A stretch of DNA of 64,000 bases from Microcystis panniformis FACHB-1757. GTDB taxonomy: Bacteria; Cyanobacteriota; Cyanobacteriia; Cyanobacteriales; Microcystaceae. The notes beneath the pieces are model-generated. The model did no database searches. It was not told the DNA's origin and saw only the letters and a program-made list of their open reading frames with translations. This document shows, one piece after another, positions 55,495 through 64,000 of this stretch. The DNA lies in assembly GCF_001264245.1 (NCBI RefSeq), contig NZ_CP011339.1, forward strand, positions 3,534,001-3,598,000, read 5' to 3'. A program made the position numbers and the translations under genes. Numbering within the stretch: the first letter of the stretch is position 1; every line of letters begins with the position of its first letter.

Positions 55495-56538
55495 ATGCAG
55501 TCATCCCAGTCTTGTTTATCCCTACTCATGGCAACTGTCTTGACGGGAGGAATGCTGGCATCTTGTACCTCATCCCCCACCAATAGCGGCAATGACAGCC
55601 AAAAACCCGTGACTGTGACGCTTGTTTCCTATGCTGTTACCCAAAGCGCCTACGAAAAAATCATTCCCAAATTTGTCGAGGAATGGCAACAAAAAACGGG
55701 GCAAAAAGTAACTTTTGAACAGAGTTATGGTGGTTCCGGTTCCCAAACTCGCGCCGTTATCGATGGTTTAGAAGCGGATGTGGTAGCGTTGGCTTTAGCT
55801 TTGGATACCAAGAAAATTGAGCAAGCGGGATTAATTCAACCCGGTTGGGAAAAAGAAGCTCCTAATGACTCTATTGTTCATAAATCTGTGGTGGCTTTTG
55901 TTCCTCGTGATGCCAATATTAAAATTAATCAATGGTCAGATTTAGCCAAGGATAATATTAAAGTTATTACCGCTAATCCCAAGACTTCCGGCGGAGCGCG
56001 CTGGAATTTTCTCGCTCTTTGGGGTTCGGTGACGCAAGCGGGAGGCAGTGAACAAGCGGCGGAAACTTTTGTCGAAAAAGTGTTTAAAAATGCGCCAGTT
56101 TTACCTAGAGATGCTCGCGAATCTAGTGATGTATTTTTTAAACAAGGTCAGGGAAATGTGCTAATTAATTACGAAAACGAGATGATTCTCGCTAACCAAA
56201 AAGGTGAGAAGTTAGCTTATACTGTTCCCACCGATTATAATATTTCTATTGATAATCCCGTGGCGGTTGTTGATGCCAATGTGGATAAAAAGGGTACGAG
56301 AAAAGTGGCCGAAGCTTTTGTGCAGTTTTTATTTACCCCAGAGGCACAAAGAGAATTTGCTAAAGTTGGTTTTCGTCCCGTTGAACCGACTATAGTTAAA
56401 GAGTTTGAGAGTAAATTTCCTCAGATAAAAAATCTCTTTACCGTGCAGGATTTAGGCGGTTGGGATCAGGTACAAAAGCAATTTTTTGATGATGGAGGCT
56501 TGTTCGATAAAATTCTGACTAAAGCTGGTAAATCTTAA
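55495..56538 (+). CDS. sbpA: Sulfate-binding lipoprotein SbpA
   Basis: The periplasmic sulfate receptor of the ABC importer. ATG 55495 follows an AGGAG at suitable distance (a GTG at 55486 is less likely), giving 347 residues. It has a signal with lipobox LASC, then the sulfate/thiosulfate-binding fold: YGGSGSQTRAVIDGLEADVV, TANPKTSGGARWNFLALWG and LINYENEMILA. First gene of the sbpA-NIL-cysT-cysW-cysA run. Confidence 0.93.
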   Translation: MQSSQSCLSLLMATVLTGGMLASCTSSPTNSGNDSQKPVTVTLVSYAVTQSAYEKIIPKFVEEWQQKTGQKVTFEQSYGGSGSQTRAVIDGLEADVVALALALDTKKIEQAGLIQPGWEKEAPNDSIVHKSVVAFVPRDANIKINQWSDLAKDNIKVITANPKTSGGARWNFLALWGSVTQAGGSEQAAETFVEKVFKNAPVLPRDARESSDVFFKQGQGNVLINYENEMILANQKGEKLAYTVPTDYNISIDNPVAVVDANVDKKGTRKVAEAFVQFLFTPEAQREFAKVGFRPVEPTIVKEFESKFPQIKNLFTVQDLGGWDQVQKQFFDDGGLFDKILTKAGKS

Positions 56539-56550
56539 AGGAGAAAAACC

Positions 56551-56892
56551 ATGGATAATCAACCTCAATGGCAAACTATTAATCATCCCCAAAGTGACTT
56601 ACATCTCGATCAATCAGGACTTGATCGCCCCACTTCCCGAAGAATAAAAATTCGGATTCCCAAACAATATGTTAACGAGCCGATTATAGCACGTTTGGGG
56701 TCTTTTCCTGGTCTAAAAGTGAATATATTTTCTGCTTTGTTAGCTGCCAATAATAATCAAGATGGCTGGTTCGATCTACAACTGCAAGGCAACTCTCAAG
56801 GGATAGAAAATGCCCTTTCCTATCTGGCAGATTTAGATGTAGAAGTTTGGTATGATTCAGCACAAGTTCTTGAAGAAGCGGACAATTGGTAA
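56551..56892 (+). CDS. NIL-domain protein in the sulfate operon
   Basis: A 113-residue soluble protein, mostly a single NIL-type ferredoxin-like domain (about 32-105; KIRIPKQYVNEPIIARLG, then LQLQGNSQGIENALSYLADL). NIL domains are known at the end of methionine ABC ATPases (MetN), where they bind substrate and inhibit transport. A free-standing copy, placed 12 bases after sbpA and 20 bases before cysT with an AAAGGAG site, suggests a regulator or sensor of the transporter. That role is an inference. The gene shows normal codon use. Confidence 0.78.
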   Translation: MDNQPQWQTINHPQSDLHLDQSGLDRPTSRRIKIRIPKQYVNEPIIARLGSFPGLKVNIFSALLAANNNQDGWFDLQLQGNSQGIENALSYLADLDVEVWYDSAQVLEEADNW

Positions 56893-56911
56893 TCTCTAGC
56901 AATAATTAACA

Positions 56912-57754
56912 ATGGCTAACCCACAATTATCTTTATCTCCCAGTCAACCCCTGAAAAAAGTTTCTATTCCTTGGGTAATTACCATTAGTTATCTAGTGGT
57001 TTTGTTGGTTTTACCGGCGGCGGCACTATTTGCTAAATCCCTAACTCTTGGTTTTGCCGAATTTTGGCGCATTGCCACTTTACCGATTTCTTTATCCGCT
57101 TACCAAGTCACTTTTTTTACTTCCTTAATTGCCGGATTAATTGACGGAGTTTTTGGCACTATTATCGCTTGGGTGTTAGTGCGGTATCGATTCCCGGGTA
57201 AAAAAATTGTCGATGCTTGTGTAGATTTGCCCTTTGCTTTACCCACTTCTGTTGCCGGTTTAGTCCTAGCCACAGTTTACAGTGATAACGGTTGGCTCGG
57301 TCAATTTTTTGCCCCCTTTGGCATTAAGATATCCTTTACCATTTTAGGGGTTTTTGTGGCGATGTTATTTATCGCTTTACCCTTCATTGTCCGCACCTTA
57401 CAGCCAGTTTTACAGGAAATGGAAAAAGAAGTAGAAGAAGCGGCTTTATCCCTCGGCGCTTCCTCTTGGCAAATCTTCTGGCGAGTTATTTTTCCCACAA
57501 TACTACCCGCTATTTTAACAGGAGTTGCCCTCGGTTTTGCCAGAGCGATCGGTGAATATGGTTCTGTAGTTATTATCTCCTCTAATATCCCCTTTAAGGA
57601 TTTAATTGCCCCAGTTTTAATCTTCCAAAGACTAGAGGAATATGATTACACAGGGGCGACAGTAATCGGCATGGTTTTATTACTGGTTTCTTTGTTCATG
57701 TTAGTAGTAATTAATTTCCTGCAACAATGGGGGCAAAAATACAGAGTTAAGTAA
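56912..57754 (+). CDS. cysT: Sulfate ABC transporter permease CysT
   Basis: One of two membrane subunits of the sulfate importer, 280 residues, with six hydrophobic segments. The EAA loop (EEAALSLGASSWQIFWRVIF) contacts the ATPase CysA. YSDNGWLGQFFAPFGIKISF and FARAIGEYGSVVIIS are typical of CysT. It precedes cysW, with a 20-base gap. Confidence 0.93.
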   Translation: MANPQLSLSPSQPLKKVSIPWVITISYLVVLLVLPAAALFAKSLTLGFAEFWRIATLPISLSAYQVTFFTSLIAGLIDGVFGTIIAWVLVRYRFPGKKIVDACVDLPFALPTSVAGLVLATVYSDNGWLGQFFAPFGIKISFTILGVFVAMLFIALPFIVRTLQPVLQEMEKEVEEAALSLGASSWQIFWRVIFPTILPAILTGVALGFARAIGEYGSVVIISSNIPFKDLIAPVLIFQRLEEYDYTGATVIGMVLLLVSLFMLVVINFLQQWGQKYRVK

Positions 57755-57774
57755 AGAGTAAAAAACCTTAGAGT

Positions 57775-58638
57775 ATGACTGGAGACAGATCAAAAATGCA
57801 GAATCCAAAAGCCTTAACTAAAACGAAAGAATGGGATTACAAACCCCTACTGATTATCATTGCCCTTGTTTATCTTGCCTTCTTGCTTTTTATTCCAGCA
57901 GCGGCAGTATTTTACTATGCTTTTCGCAATGGATTCCAAGCTTTTTTAGAAGCGGCGGGAACTTCTGACTTTATCGAAGCGGTAAGATTAACAGTAATTA
58001 TTGCCCTAATTACTGTACCCTTAAACACAATTTTTGGACTTTGTGCAGCCTGGGTAATTGCTCGCAATCAATTTCGTGGCAAAACGTTATTAATTAGTTT
58101 AATTGACTTACCTTTTGCCGTTTCTCCTGTGGTAGCGGGTTTAATGATTGTACTGCTCTATGGGCGCAATGGTTGGTTAGGTTCTTTCCTAGAATTTTTC
58201 GATATAAAAATACTTTTTGCTTTACCCGGAATGGTATTAGCAACTATATTTGTTACTATGCCTTTTGTCGCTAGAGAAGTTATCCCAGTCTTAGAAGAAA
58301 TTGGCTTAGAACAAGAGGAAGCGGGGCGCACTTTAGGGGCAAGTGATTGGCAGATTTTCTGGCGCATCACTTTACCCAATATTCGTTGGGGATTGATGTA
58401 CGGAGTGCTGTTAACTAATGCCCGGGCGATGGGAGAATTTGGGGCGGTTTCTGTGGTTTCTGGCAGTATTTTAGGGAGAACTGCTACCCTGCCAATTTTC
58501 GTAGAACAGGCCTATAAAAATTATCTCACTCCTGCTGCTTTTAGTGCGGCAGCTATCCTAGCTTTACTAGCGGGAGTTACTTTAATCATCAAAGAAATTC
58601 TTGAACGTAAAACCGCCCACAAAATTCACACTACATAA
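57775..58638 (+). CDS. cysW: Sulfate ABC transporter permease CysW
   Basis: The second sulfate permease subunit, 287 residues, paired with CysT. Six hydrophobic segments, the EAA loop EEAGRTLGASDWQIFWRITL and the diagnostic TNARAMGEFGAVSVVSGSI identify CysW. An MITE-like repeat with a 20-bp flanking duplication separates it from cysA. The tail beyond the last helix is short (ERKTAHKIHTT). Confidence 0.93.
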   Translation: MTGDRSKMQNPKALTKTKEWDYKPLLIIIALVYLAFLLFIPAAAVFYYAFRNGFQAFLEAAGTSDFIEAVRLTVIIALITVPLNTIFGLCAAWVIARNQFRGKTLLISLIDLPFAVSPVVAGLMIVLLYGRNGWLGSFLEFFDIKILFALPGMVLATIFVTMPFVAREVIPVLEEIGLEQEEAGRTLGASDWQIFWRITLPNIRWGLMYGVLLTNARAMGEFGAVSVVSGSILGRTATLPIFVEQAYKNYLTPAAFSAAAILALLAGVTLIIKEILERKTAHKIHTT

Positions 58639-58655
58639 CTACAAAAAACCTAAAA

Positions 58656-58731
58656 ATTATGAGGGCGTTGGGTTTCATACTTCAACCCAACCTACGTTCG
58701 TCTTATATTTAATTCCACCCACCTACTTACT
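58656..58731 (+). repeat. MITE-like element B, copy 3 (partial), between cysW and cysA
   Basis: About 76 bp matching the right half of element B (GGGCGTTGGGTTTCATACTT, then AACCCAACCTACGTTC and an AATTCCACCCACC end). It is flanked by an exact 20-bp direct repeat, TAACTACAAAAAACCTAAAA, at 58636-58655 and 58732-58751, which marks the insertion event. Confidence 0.8.
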
Positions 58732-58752
58732 TAACTACAAAAAACCTAAAAT

Positions 58753-59793
58753 ATGAGTATTACCATCCAGCAAGTTTCTAAACGTTTCGGCAACTTTCAA
58801 GCTTTAGATAATATCAATTTAACCATTCCTGAAGGTAAATTAGTCGCCCTTCTTGGACCATCGGGATCGGGAAAATCCACCTTATTACGTTCAATTGCGG
58901 GATTAGAAACTCCCGACAGTGGTGCGATTATTATTAACGGACAAGATACCACCCATCTGGAGCCTAGACGGAGAAATATCGGCTTTGTTTTTCAACATTA
59001 TGCCCTATTTAAACATTTAACTGTTCGTCAAAATATTGCTTTTGGTCTAGAAATTCGCCAGCAAAAATCGCCAGTAATTAAGAAAAAAGTTGAGGAATTA
59101 TTAGAATTAATTCAATTACAAGGATTAGGCGATCGCTATCCCGCCCAATTATCGGGAGGACAACGGCAGCGAGTAGCTTTAGCCCGCGCTTTAGCCATTC
59201 AACCGAATGTATTATTATTAGATGAACCCTTTGGAGCTTTAGATGCAAAAGTTAGAAAAGAATTAAGGGTATGGCTGAGAAATTTACACGAAGAAGTTCA
59301 CGTTACCAGTGTTTTTGTTACCCACGATCAAGAGGAAGCAATGGAAGTAGCCGATACGATTGTCGTGATGAATCATGGTAAAATTGAACAGGTGGGTTCT
59401 CCCGCCGAAATTTACGATCATCCTGCCACACCTTTTGTGATGCAATTTATTGGGGAAGTGAATATCTTACCCAGTTTAGCAGGATTAGGAAATGGACATC
59501 ATCCGGGTGATAATTCCACCGTTTTTATCCGTCCCCACGACCTGGAAATTATGCCCGAACAAGATGGTTTGAATAGTTGGGCAGTGGTAAAAAGAGTTAT
59601 TCATTTAGGCTGGGAAATACAAGTAGAATTAATGTTAGCCGATGGGGAAATGGTGGTGGCTTATCTCAATCGTGAGGAATACAAGCAATTACAGTTACAA
59701 CCAGAACAAACGGTACATTTAAAACCAAGAAAAGCGACTTTACTCACTGATTTTGACAATAAAAGTGAGAAAGTTATCGATTACTCAATTTAA
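58753..59793 (+). CDS. cysA: Sulfate ABC transporter ATPase CysA
   Basis: A 346-residue ATPase energising sulfate import. Walker A GPSGSGKST, signature LSGGQRQRVALA, Walker B VLLLDEP, and a C-terminal TOBE-type regulatory domain (FIRPHDLEIMP). It ends the sulfate operon. A MITE inserted 20 bases upstream may affect co-expression, as the 20-bp duplicate directly precedes its ATG and leaves only AACCTAAAAT as leader. Confidence 0.93.
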   Translation: MSITIQQVSKRFGNFQALDNINLTIPEGKLVALLGPSGSGKSTLLRSIAGLETPDSGAIIINGQDTTHLEPRRRNIGFVFQHYALFKHLTVRQNIAFGLEIRQQKSPVIKKKVEELLELIQLQGLGDRYPAQLSGGQRQRVALARALAIQPNVLLLDEPFGALDAKVRKELRVWLRNLHEEVHVTSVFVTHDQEEAMEVADTIVVMNHGKIEQVGSPAEIYDHPATPFVMQFIGEVNILPSLAGLGNGHHPGDNSTVFIRPHDLEIMPEQDGLNSWAVVKRVIHLGWEIQVELMLADGEMVVAYLNREEYKQLQLQPEQTVHLKPRKATLLTDFDNKSEKVIDYSI

Positions 59794-59840
59794 AAACTCC
59801 AGGTTTATTAAAGAGTTTTTCATAAAGCTATAAGTGACCT

Positions 59841-61364
59841 TCACCGCTGCCACTTTCTCAGCACTGATAGAGTTAGAGCAACTTCTTTACCTTTCTCCTC
59901 AATAAAATCTAGCAATTCCTTGGCGGTGCTTTTATCTTCATCTACTTTGGTGTTAAGATTGACAGCTTTGAGGTCAAAGTTTTTGGCTTCGATTTCTTCA
60001 CGGGTGATTGTCCAACTCCTCTCACTATCTTCTCGGTTGGGTAATAGTTCTATAAACTCCTGAAAGTGATTCATCATCAGGGGTTTGCGCTTGGTAACTT
60101 TGACATCGGACAGGTCATAATACCAGATTTTTTCAGTGGGTTTGCCTTTAGTAAAAAAGAGGATGTTAGCTTTAACACCCCCACCGGCAGCCACAAAAGT
60201 CCCCGCGGGCAAACTAACGATACACCAGAGATTACAGTCGTTTAATAGTTTTCGTTTGCTCTGGACAAAAGCATTTTCATTGGTGCGAAATAACACCCCT
60301 TCATCTAGGACGATGCCGCAGCGTCCCCCCGGTTTCAAACTATCGATAACGTGCTGTAAAAATAGGACTTGAGTGGCACTGGTTTTATAGGCAAATTGTG
60401 CCTGTACGGTCCTGTGTTCTTTGCCGCCAAAGGGGGGGTTAGTGAGGATAATATCGAACTGGGGCGGAGCATCTTGGAACAGGTCGCCATAGATGACTTC
60501 TCGGTTTAAGGTGTTGCCGTGCCAGAGGTGGGGGTAATCGATGCCGTGTAGGACTAAATTAGCGAGGGCAATGGGGTAGATGAGGTTCTCTTTTTCCCTT
60601 CCGTAAAAGGTTTTTAGTTTGATGGTTTCTAGCTGTTCGGGGGTGATGTCATCTGCTAGGAAATCGCGGATGTATTCGTAGGATTGGGCCAGGAATCCGC
60701 CCGTACCGCAGCAGGGGTCATAGATGGTTTCTCCTACTTGGGGGGCGATGGCTTTGACCATTGCCCGGATGACTTCTCGGGGGGTAAAGAATTGACCGCC
60801 ATCGTTGTTTTTTTCTCCCATTTTCAACAGCAATCCCTCGTAAACTTGGGAGATGGGGAAGATGTGGGTAGGGTCAATGTAGTCGATTTCGTGGATTTTA
60901 TCGAGGATGTCTAACAGGTTGGTTTCGGTGTCGATGCGGACTCGTTCGACACTGGATATGACCTCACTGATAATTTTTTGGCGGGGGGTGGCTTGGGGTT
61001 TGTTTTTGAGGCTTTTGAGGTAGGGAATGACTTCTTCATTGACAAAGGGCAGAAATTGACCCATTTGCCCCATTTGCAGGTTAAGGCGGCGGTTGCCTTC
61101 AGGGTTGGCCCAATCTCGCCAACGGTAGGGTTCGGGGATGGAATCGGCAAAAGAGTCCCCCACGGCTTCCGCTTCTTCCGCTTCTCGCTGTTCGGTGTCG
61201 TCAAGGATTTTGAGGAACAGTAGCCAACTGAGTTCGGGGACGTACTGTAAAGCACCGGCACAGTTGGAACGCCGCATGATGTCGCAGATGCCTTTGATGT
61301 AGCTGTTAAGTCCCTGTTGGGTGGTGAAGGTTTTACCGTTGTCGTTGCTGTTTTTTTTAGCCAT
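59841..61364 (-). CDS. hsdM: Type I restriction-modification methyltransferase HsdM
   Basis: A 507-residue N6-adenine methyltransferase subunit. An N-terminal helical domain (about 14-150) precedes the SAM-binding core with motif I DPCCGTGGFL at 216-225 and catalytic motif NPPF at 309-312. The C-terminus is helical and contacts HsdS. The last gene of a leftward hsdR-hsdS-ORF36-DUF2283-hsdM operon. Gene order with hsdM last is less common but known. Confidence 0.95.
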   Translation of the reverse strand: MAKKNSNDNGKTFTTQQGLNSYIKGICDIMRRSNCAGALQYVPELSWLLFLKILDDTEQREAEEAEAVGDSFADSIPEPYRWRDWANPEGNRRLNLQMGQMGQFLPFVNEEVIPYLKSLKNKPQATPRQKIISEVISSVERVRIDTETNLLDILDKIHEIDYIDPTHIFPISQVYEGLLLKMGEKNNDGGQFFTPREVIRAMVKAIAPQVGETIYDPCCGTGGFLAQSYEYIRDFLADDITPEQLETIKLKTFYGREKENLIYPIALANLVLHGIDYPHLWHGNTLNREVIYGDLFQDAPPQFDIILTNPPFGGKEHRTVQAQFAYKTSATQVLFLQHVIDSLKPGGRCGIVLDEGVLFRTNENAFVQSKRKLLNDCNLWCIVSLPAGTFVAAGGGVKANILFFTKGKPTEKIWYYDLSDVKVTKRKPLMMNHFQEFIELLPNREDSERSWTITREEIEAKNFDLKAVNLNTKVDEDKSTAKELLDFIEEKGKEVALTLSVLRKWQR

Positions 61365-61382
61365 TGAGTTTACCTAATTTGT

Positions 61383-61616
61383 CTAACCTGCCAAGCGGAG
61401 ATTGGCAATGAGGGGGAGTTGGAGTTCGTTTTTTTCTTGCAGTATTTGAGAAAAGAATAGGATTTCTAGGTTTTCGATTTCTTCGGTTTGGGGGTTGACT
61501 CTCACAATAATATCATCTCCTAATTCTTCTGATTCTTGTTCGGGATAGGGAGCGCATTTATTGATATAGAGAATGTCTCCCGTTGGGTCATATTTGATAA
61601 TTAGGTTTTCTGTCAT
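61383..61616 (-). CDS. DUF2283 small protein
   Basis: A 77-residue protein of the DUF2283 family: DILYINKCAPYPEQESEELG, then DIIVRVNPQTEEIENLEIL. The family is frequent in cyanobacteria, often beside toxin-antitoxin-like genes; function unknown. Its ATG overlaps the stop of the 36-codon ORF (ATGA), and it precedes hsdM by 18 bases, so it is translated within the hsd operon. Confidence 0.78.
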   Translation of the reverse strand: MTENLIIKYDPTGDILYINKCAPYPEQESEELGDDIIVRVNPQTEEIENLEILFFSQILQEKNELQLPLIANLRLAG

Positions 61617-61723
61617 TTAGTAAAATAATAGCGATTTTCTTCTGATTCGGCACGAGGTATGAACAGTATTTGGTTTAAATCTGTCCATGCTTGCTGTGTT
61701 TTTTCTATGTCTATTGTTTGCAT
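61613..61723 (-). CDS. 36-residue ORF between hsdS and DUF2283
   Basis: A small frame encoding MQTIDIEKTQQAWTDLNQIL and a short tail. It begins two bases after the hsdS stop with a GGGAG site at proper distance, and ends in an ATGA overlap with the DUF2283 gene, so translational coupling is well supported. It may be the truncated N-terminus of a HigA-like antitoxin; I cannot confirm a family. It is too short for many gene finders. Confidence 0.55.
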   Translation of the reverse strand: MQTIDIEKTQQAWTDLNQILFIPRAESEENRYYFTK

Positions 61724-61725
61724 AA

Positions 61726-62955
61726 CTATAATTCTCCCTTAAAGGCGCGGCGCAATAAGACGGCGGGGAGTTTATTAATGGTGTCGAGTTGCTCTTTTAA
61801 GTTCTGTTTCAGTCGTTCCACTTCTTGCATTTGTTCGGTTAGAGTTGAGGCGATTTGTTTTTGTTTTTCAACTGTTGGAAAAGGGCATTCAATATTTGAA
61901 ATAACTCCTTTTTTAATGTTGGGATCTCTTCGGTTGCCGCTACTATAGTCCATCCATTTAGGTCTAAAATTTAATACCCATGCGTGTAGGAACTCAGGAA
62001 TAAAAACATTATAGTTTGGCAAAATCGAACAAATTGCTTGATTAGTAACAGCAGGTAAGCCTAAGATTCCAGATTTTCCAATAGTTCCACCACCACCATA
62101 CATGGCAATCATCACAGAGCCAACTGGCAGCATTTCCCCTCGAATTTCATCAAAAGCAGTTTCAGAAATATATTCTTCTGTTTCTTTAACAACCTCACAA
62201 TTAAGATCTAAAGTTTTAACCCAAGCTATAGTGCCTTTGAAGCTTGAGGAATTGTTTCGTGAGGGTGTACCACCACTAATAAGACGAGCAATATCCCCTA
62301 ACTTTCTCCTCTCCCAAGAATTAGCCTCCTCACTTTCAAAAACAGCCCGAAGATAGGCAGCAGGTAAAGCCTTGGCAGCTTCTAACTGTGCTTCTGTTGC
62401 TTTTCGTGCCTTTTCTACCGCTTCCATCTGTTCATTAAGAATGGCGGCTATTCGCTTTTGTTCGCTTAGGGGTGGGAGAGGGATTTTTAATGTTTTTAAA
62501 CTCTCTTGATTAATGTTAGTAATCGTTCCTCTTGTAGATTTATTTACTAAAAAATTACGAATAGCTTCTGAACGGCAATAATAAACAAAATACTCAGGTG
62601 ATATTTCTGGATTTAGAAATCTAGCACGGATAATAAATCCACAGAAAGTTACAGGCTCAGTATGTCCAGAAAAAAGAGTTGTCCATGCTACTCCTTCTTC
62701 TTTAACTGATGATCTAACAAATAAAATGTCATTTGTTTGTAACATATATTCGTTATTAGATTTAATGTCAACTCTATATAGATCATTGACTTCGAGATAA
62801 ATACCGTTAGGGTACATATTCAAAACATCAACAGTCAATATTCCAGAGCCTTTCTGATTGCTAGTAAAATTAATGCCGTTTTTCAAATCAGCAACATCCC
62901 CCAACTTTACCCACTGCCAACCATCGGGCAACTGCCGATCATTTTCCTGACTCAT
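61726..62955 (-). CDS. hsdS: Type I restriction-modification specificity subunit HsdS
   Basis: A 409-residue DNA-recognition subunit. Two target-recognition domains (starting near LPDGWQWVKLGDVADL and WERRKLGDIARLISGG) each lead to a conserved helical spacer (PLPPLSEQKRIAAILNEQME and PFPTVEKQKQIASTLTEQMQ). The ATG at 62955 has GGGAG eight bases before it. The two domains would read the two halves of a split recognition sequence. The recognition sequence cannot be read from the protein. Confidence 0.93.
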   Translation of the reverse strand: MSQENDRQLPDGWQWVKLGDVADLKNGINFTSNQKGSGILTVDVLNMYPNGIYLEVNDLYRVDIKSNNEYMLQTNDILFVRSSVKEEGVAWTTLFSGHTEPVTFCGFIIRARFLNPEISPEYFVYYCRSEAIRNFLVNKSTRGTITNINQESLKTLKIPLPPLSEQKRIAAILNEQMEAVEKARKATEAQLEAAKALPAAYLRAVFESEEANSWERRKLGDIARLISGGTPSRNNSSSFKGTIAWVKTLDLNCEVVKETEEYISETAFDEIRGEMLPVGSVMIAMYGGGGTIGKSGILGLPAVTNQAICSILPNYNVFIPEFLHAWVLNFRPKWMDYSSGNRRDPNIKKGVISNIECPFPTVEKQKQIASTLTEQMQEVERLKQNLKEQLDTINKLPAVLLRRAFKGEL

Positions 62956-63010
62956 AATAACTCCCTTGCCCAATCATAAACATTCAAATACCAATCCCCA
63001 ATTAAAAACC

Positions 63011-64000
63011 CTAAGCGGCAAACAATCTTATCTTAGTTTCCTGTATGATCTCAGAGGGTTTACCTACTAACTTTAACGCCGACAAACCCCCAGCCTTAGT
63101 CACTTCCGGCACTTGAAAAATGAGCTTATTTTCTAATCCTTCCGTCCCCGTTAGCAAACTGAGAAGCGATCGCCCTAACTGTTGCCGCCGTTTCTTCTGG
63201 CATTTCGCGTAACCAATCCTCCTGTTTATAACTAAAAGCTTCCGCTCTTTCCAGACGAGTCAGACGGTGCAAACCATAACCCAACTCTCCCAAAACATCA
63301 AATAAATCGCAAGCTTCCAACTCATCTAGTGTCCTAATTATACTTGCCGATCGCCCCCCATCGGGCAGTATTTGTAATAACCTCCCCCGCTCCTCCGGCT
63401 GAACCCAAATTGAACGAAATAAGGTCAAATTAGTCACCTGATTAACCAAGGATTCCGCCAGCCTCTCTCGATACTCTTCTACCGTTATCGGCTTCGTTTC
63501 TCCGCCTACCGTCGTCAGAATATAGCGCCCCACCGGAGTAATATTTACCTCGAACCCCTCAACGGAGATAACCTGGCGTTGCTGCCTTTCCTTTGGTTCC
63601 GCCGCCGTCCCCTTTTTGGTGGCTAACTTATCGAGAAACTTCTCCCCAAATAAACGGGTAGCATTAGTGTAGTCATACACCCGAAACATTAACTTATTAG
63701 TGGGTAGATCCAACCGCGTCCCCCGCCCTACCATTTGATAAAAACTAATGGGAGAATTGACATATTTAAAAAAGACAATATTTCTCACATTGGGGACATC
63801 AACACCGGTGGTTAAAAGATCTACCGTCGTCGCGACAAAATGGGAACGGGAACTGCCCTTTAAATCCGGCAAATAGTCATTACCCGAAGATTTGGCCGTA
63901 CACTTGAAGGCATAATAATCCTTCGGCTTTTCCCCCTTAGCGGCACACCAACGAGCATAGAGATTATTCATCTCAATGGCTACAGCATCAGCATGGCGGT
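63011..64000 (-). CDS. hsdR: Type I restriction endonuclease subunit HsdR, C-terminal part, frameshifted
   Basis: The C-terminal ~290 residues of the motor/nuclease subunit; the gene continues past the window edge. Helicase-like motifs include VATTVDLLTTGVDVPNVR and QMVGRGTRLD. The frame stops at 63126. Removing one G from the GGGG run at 63146-63149 lets the frame continue as TEGLENKLIFQVPEVTKAGG to a stop at 63011, which looks like the native end. Either a frameshift mutation or a sequencing error. With the loss of the last ~40 residues the protein could still function. Confidence 0.87.

Overview
The window looks like the chromosome of a bloom-forming cyanobacterium of the Microcystis type. 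The evidence is its cyanobacteria-specific genes (nrtC and nrtD, fused thiO-thiG, DUF3155, a likely EbsA, NblB-like HEAT protein, GAF histidine kinase of the Hik2/CSK type), frequent HIP1 octamers (GCGATCGC), moderate GC, and a very high load of short tandem repeats, MITE-like elements and decayed insertion sequences. The genus is inferred, not tested.

Layout. 0-3.7 kb: 3' part of a nitrate ABC transporter operon (nrtB end, nrtC, nrtD). 4-9.4 kb: DUF2301 membrane protein, thiO-thiG fusion, methyltransferase, TolC-type outer-membrane protein. 9.4-10.2 kb: a dead toxin-antitoxin locus split by an IS200/IS605-derived element. 10.2-18.1 kb: gamma-glutamyltransferase, a 185 bp heptamer array, lpxD, a truncated PEP-CTERM gene, an intact IS4-like element nested in a MITE, an ABC ATPase, an SDR and plsY. 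18.2-20 kb: two MNT-HEPN pairs in tandem. 20-31 kb: dapB, an IS982-like relic carrying a MITE, a DUF212 phosphatase-like gene, a frameshifted crtE, two Ser/Thr kinases, def, ferredoxin, pyrG. 30.8-41 kb: PLP decarboxylase, ABC exporter, phosphotransacetylase-like protein, ebsA, histidine kinase, DUF3155, response regulator, ftsH. 41-46.4 kb: the classical rimP-nusA-ylxR-infB operon. 46.5-54.5 kb: membrane protein, alpha-carbonic anhydrase with a repeat-invaded 5' end, IS1 relic, ABC ATPase, TPR and HEAT proteins, DUF29, a chimeric PEP-CTERM ORF beside a broken membrane-protein gene, rnc. 54.5-59.8 kb: Crp-like regulator divergent from a sulfate ABC transporter operon (sbpA, NIL-domain gene, cysT, cysW, cysA). 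59.8-64 kb: a type I restriction-modification operon read leftward (hsdR partial, hsdS, 36-aa ORF, DUF2283, hsdM).

Housekeeping genes sit in conserved operons, while the space between them is being rewritten by repeats. TTATCAG arrays lie against the starts of nrtC and gamma-glutamyltransferase. A MITE end supplies the stop codon of a kinase. Several genes are truncated, fused or frameshifted (crtE and hsdR by single-base changes in G runs). The clearest unusual loci are the broken TA module, the chimeric PEP-CTERM ORF, the tandem MNT-HEPN operon, the coupled small ORFs inside the hsd operon, and the NIL-domain gene in the sulfate operon. I found no tRNA, rRNA or CRISPR array.
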